A stretch of 64,000 bases of DNA from Chitinophaga jiangningensis (lineage in GTDB: Bacteria; Bacteroidota; Bacteroidia; Chitinophagales; Chitinophagaceae), in the NCBI RefSeq assembly GCF_900142605.1, contig NZ_FRBL01000005.1, positions 558,001 to 622,000 on the forward strand, written 5' to 3'. Each line of letters opens with the position of its first letter. The first letter of the stretch is position 1. The notes under the pieces are model-generated. The model did no database searches and had not been told where the DNA came from. It saw only the letters and a program-made list of their open reading frames with translations. The position numbers were made by a program, and so were the translations under genes. Positions 64,000 through 64,000 of this stretch are shown here, piece by piece.

Positions 64000-64000
64000 A

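Overview
The window reads as a chromosomal segment of a member of the Bacteroidota, most like Chitinophaga or a close relative. The evidence is the gene set (TamL-type lipoprotein Omp85 next to TamB, DUF2480, DUF3472 and DUF3050 proteins, GH36 alpha-galactosidase, quinol-type pyruvate oxidase), weak ribosome binding sites, and several TAnnTTTG promoter elements of the Bacteroidota sigma type. Almost everything is core chromosomal material. No transposase, prophage, CRISPR array or rRNA gene was seen. One tRNA (Phe, GAA) is present.

Layout. 0.2-6.3 kb: gltBD glutamate synthase. 6.6-15.0 kb: a secreted orphan protein, then tamB-tamL for outer-membrane/surface assembly. 15.1-23.4 kb: pyruvate oxidase, RlpA-like lipoprotein, PfpI/DJ-1 protein, DUF3472 protein, CorA, DUF2480 and a PpiD/SurA-like periplasmic isomerase. 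23.4-27.3 kb: nadA sits between two AT-rich gene-free stretches (0.77 and 2.1 kb). 27.35-31.85 kb: feoA, ybeY, a 1.1 kb gene-poor stretch with a 69-bp tandem repeat, an orphan gene and mnmG. 32.2-38.9 kb: ECF sigma factor with a membrane-anchored barrel protein, an acidic protein, cardiolipin synthase, GH36 alpha-galactosidase and an orphan. 39.0-40.5 kb: an 82-bp tandem repeat array touching a truncated sigma-factor remnant, a small membrane protein and tRNA-Phe. 40.6-50.0 kb: DUF3050, RecQ, kdsD-manC-aminotransferase, carbonic anhydrase plus SulP transporter. 50.4-55.8 kb: PadR-PspC pair, feoB and an M28 peptidase. 55.8-64 kb: S41 and DUF922 peptidases, paaABCD, nadD, AI-2E family exporter, a YtxH/holin-like small membrane cassette and a gene cut by the right edge.

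The most striking signal is at 23.5-36.1 kb. The two gene-free stretches around nadA hold three exact DnaA boxes (TTATCCACA or complement) and about fourteen one-mismatch boxes. Four parS-like 16-mers (TGTTNCACGTGNAACA type) lie just beyond, at 28.2, 28.2, 29.9 and 36.1 kb, near mnmG (gidA). Together this looks like the chromosome's replication origin. Inside the larger stretch a 31-bp element, ATTCTCA-N17-TGAGAAT, occurs four times exactly and once in degenerate form, always with a 17-nt spacer. In three cases a further half site lies 58 nt upstream of the left arm. I do not recognise this element. It may be the binding site of an undescribed origin-associated factor.

Functions were assigned by reading motifs and family resemblance only. 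No database search or folding program was run.
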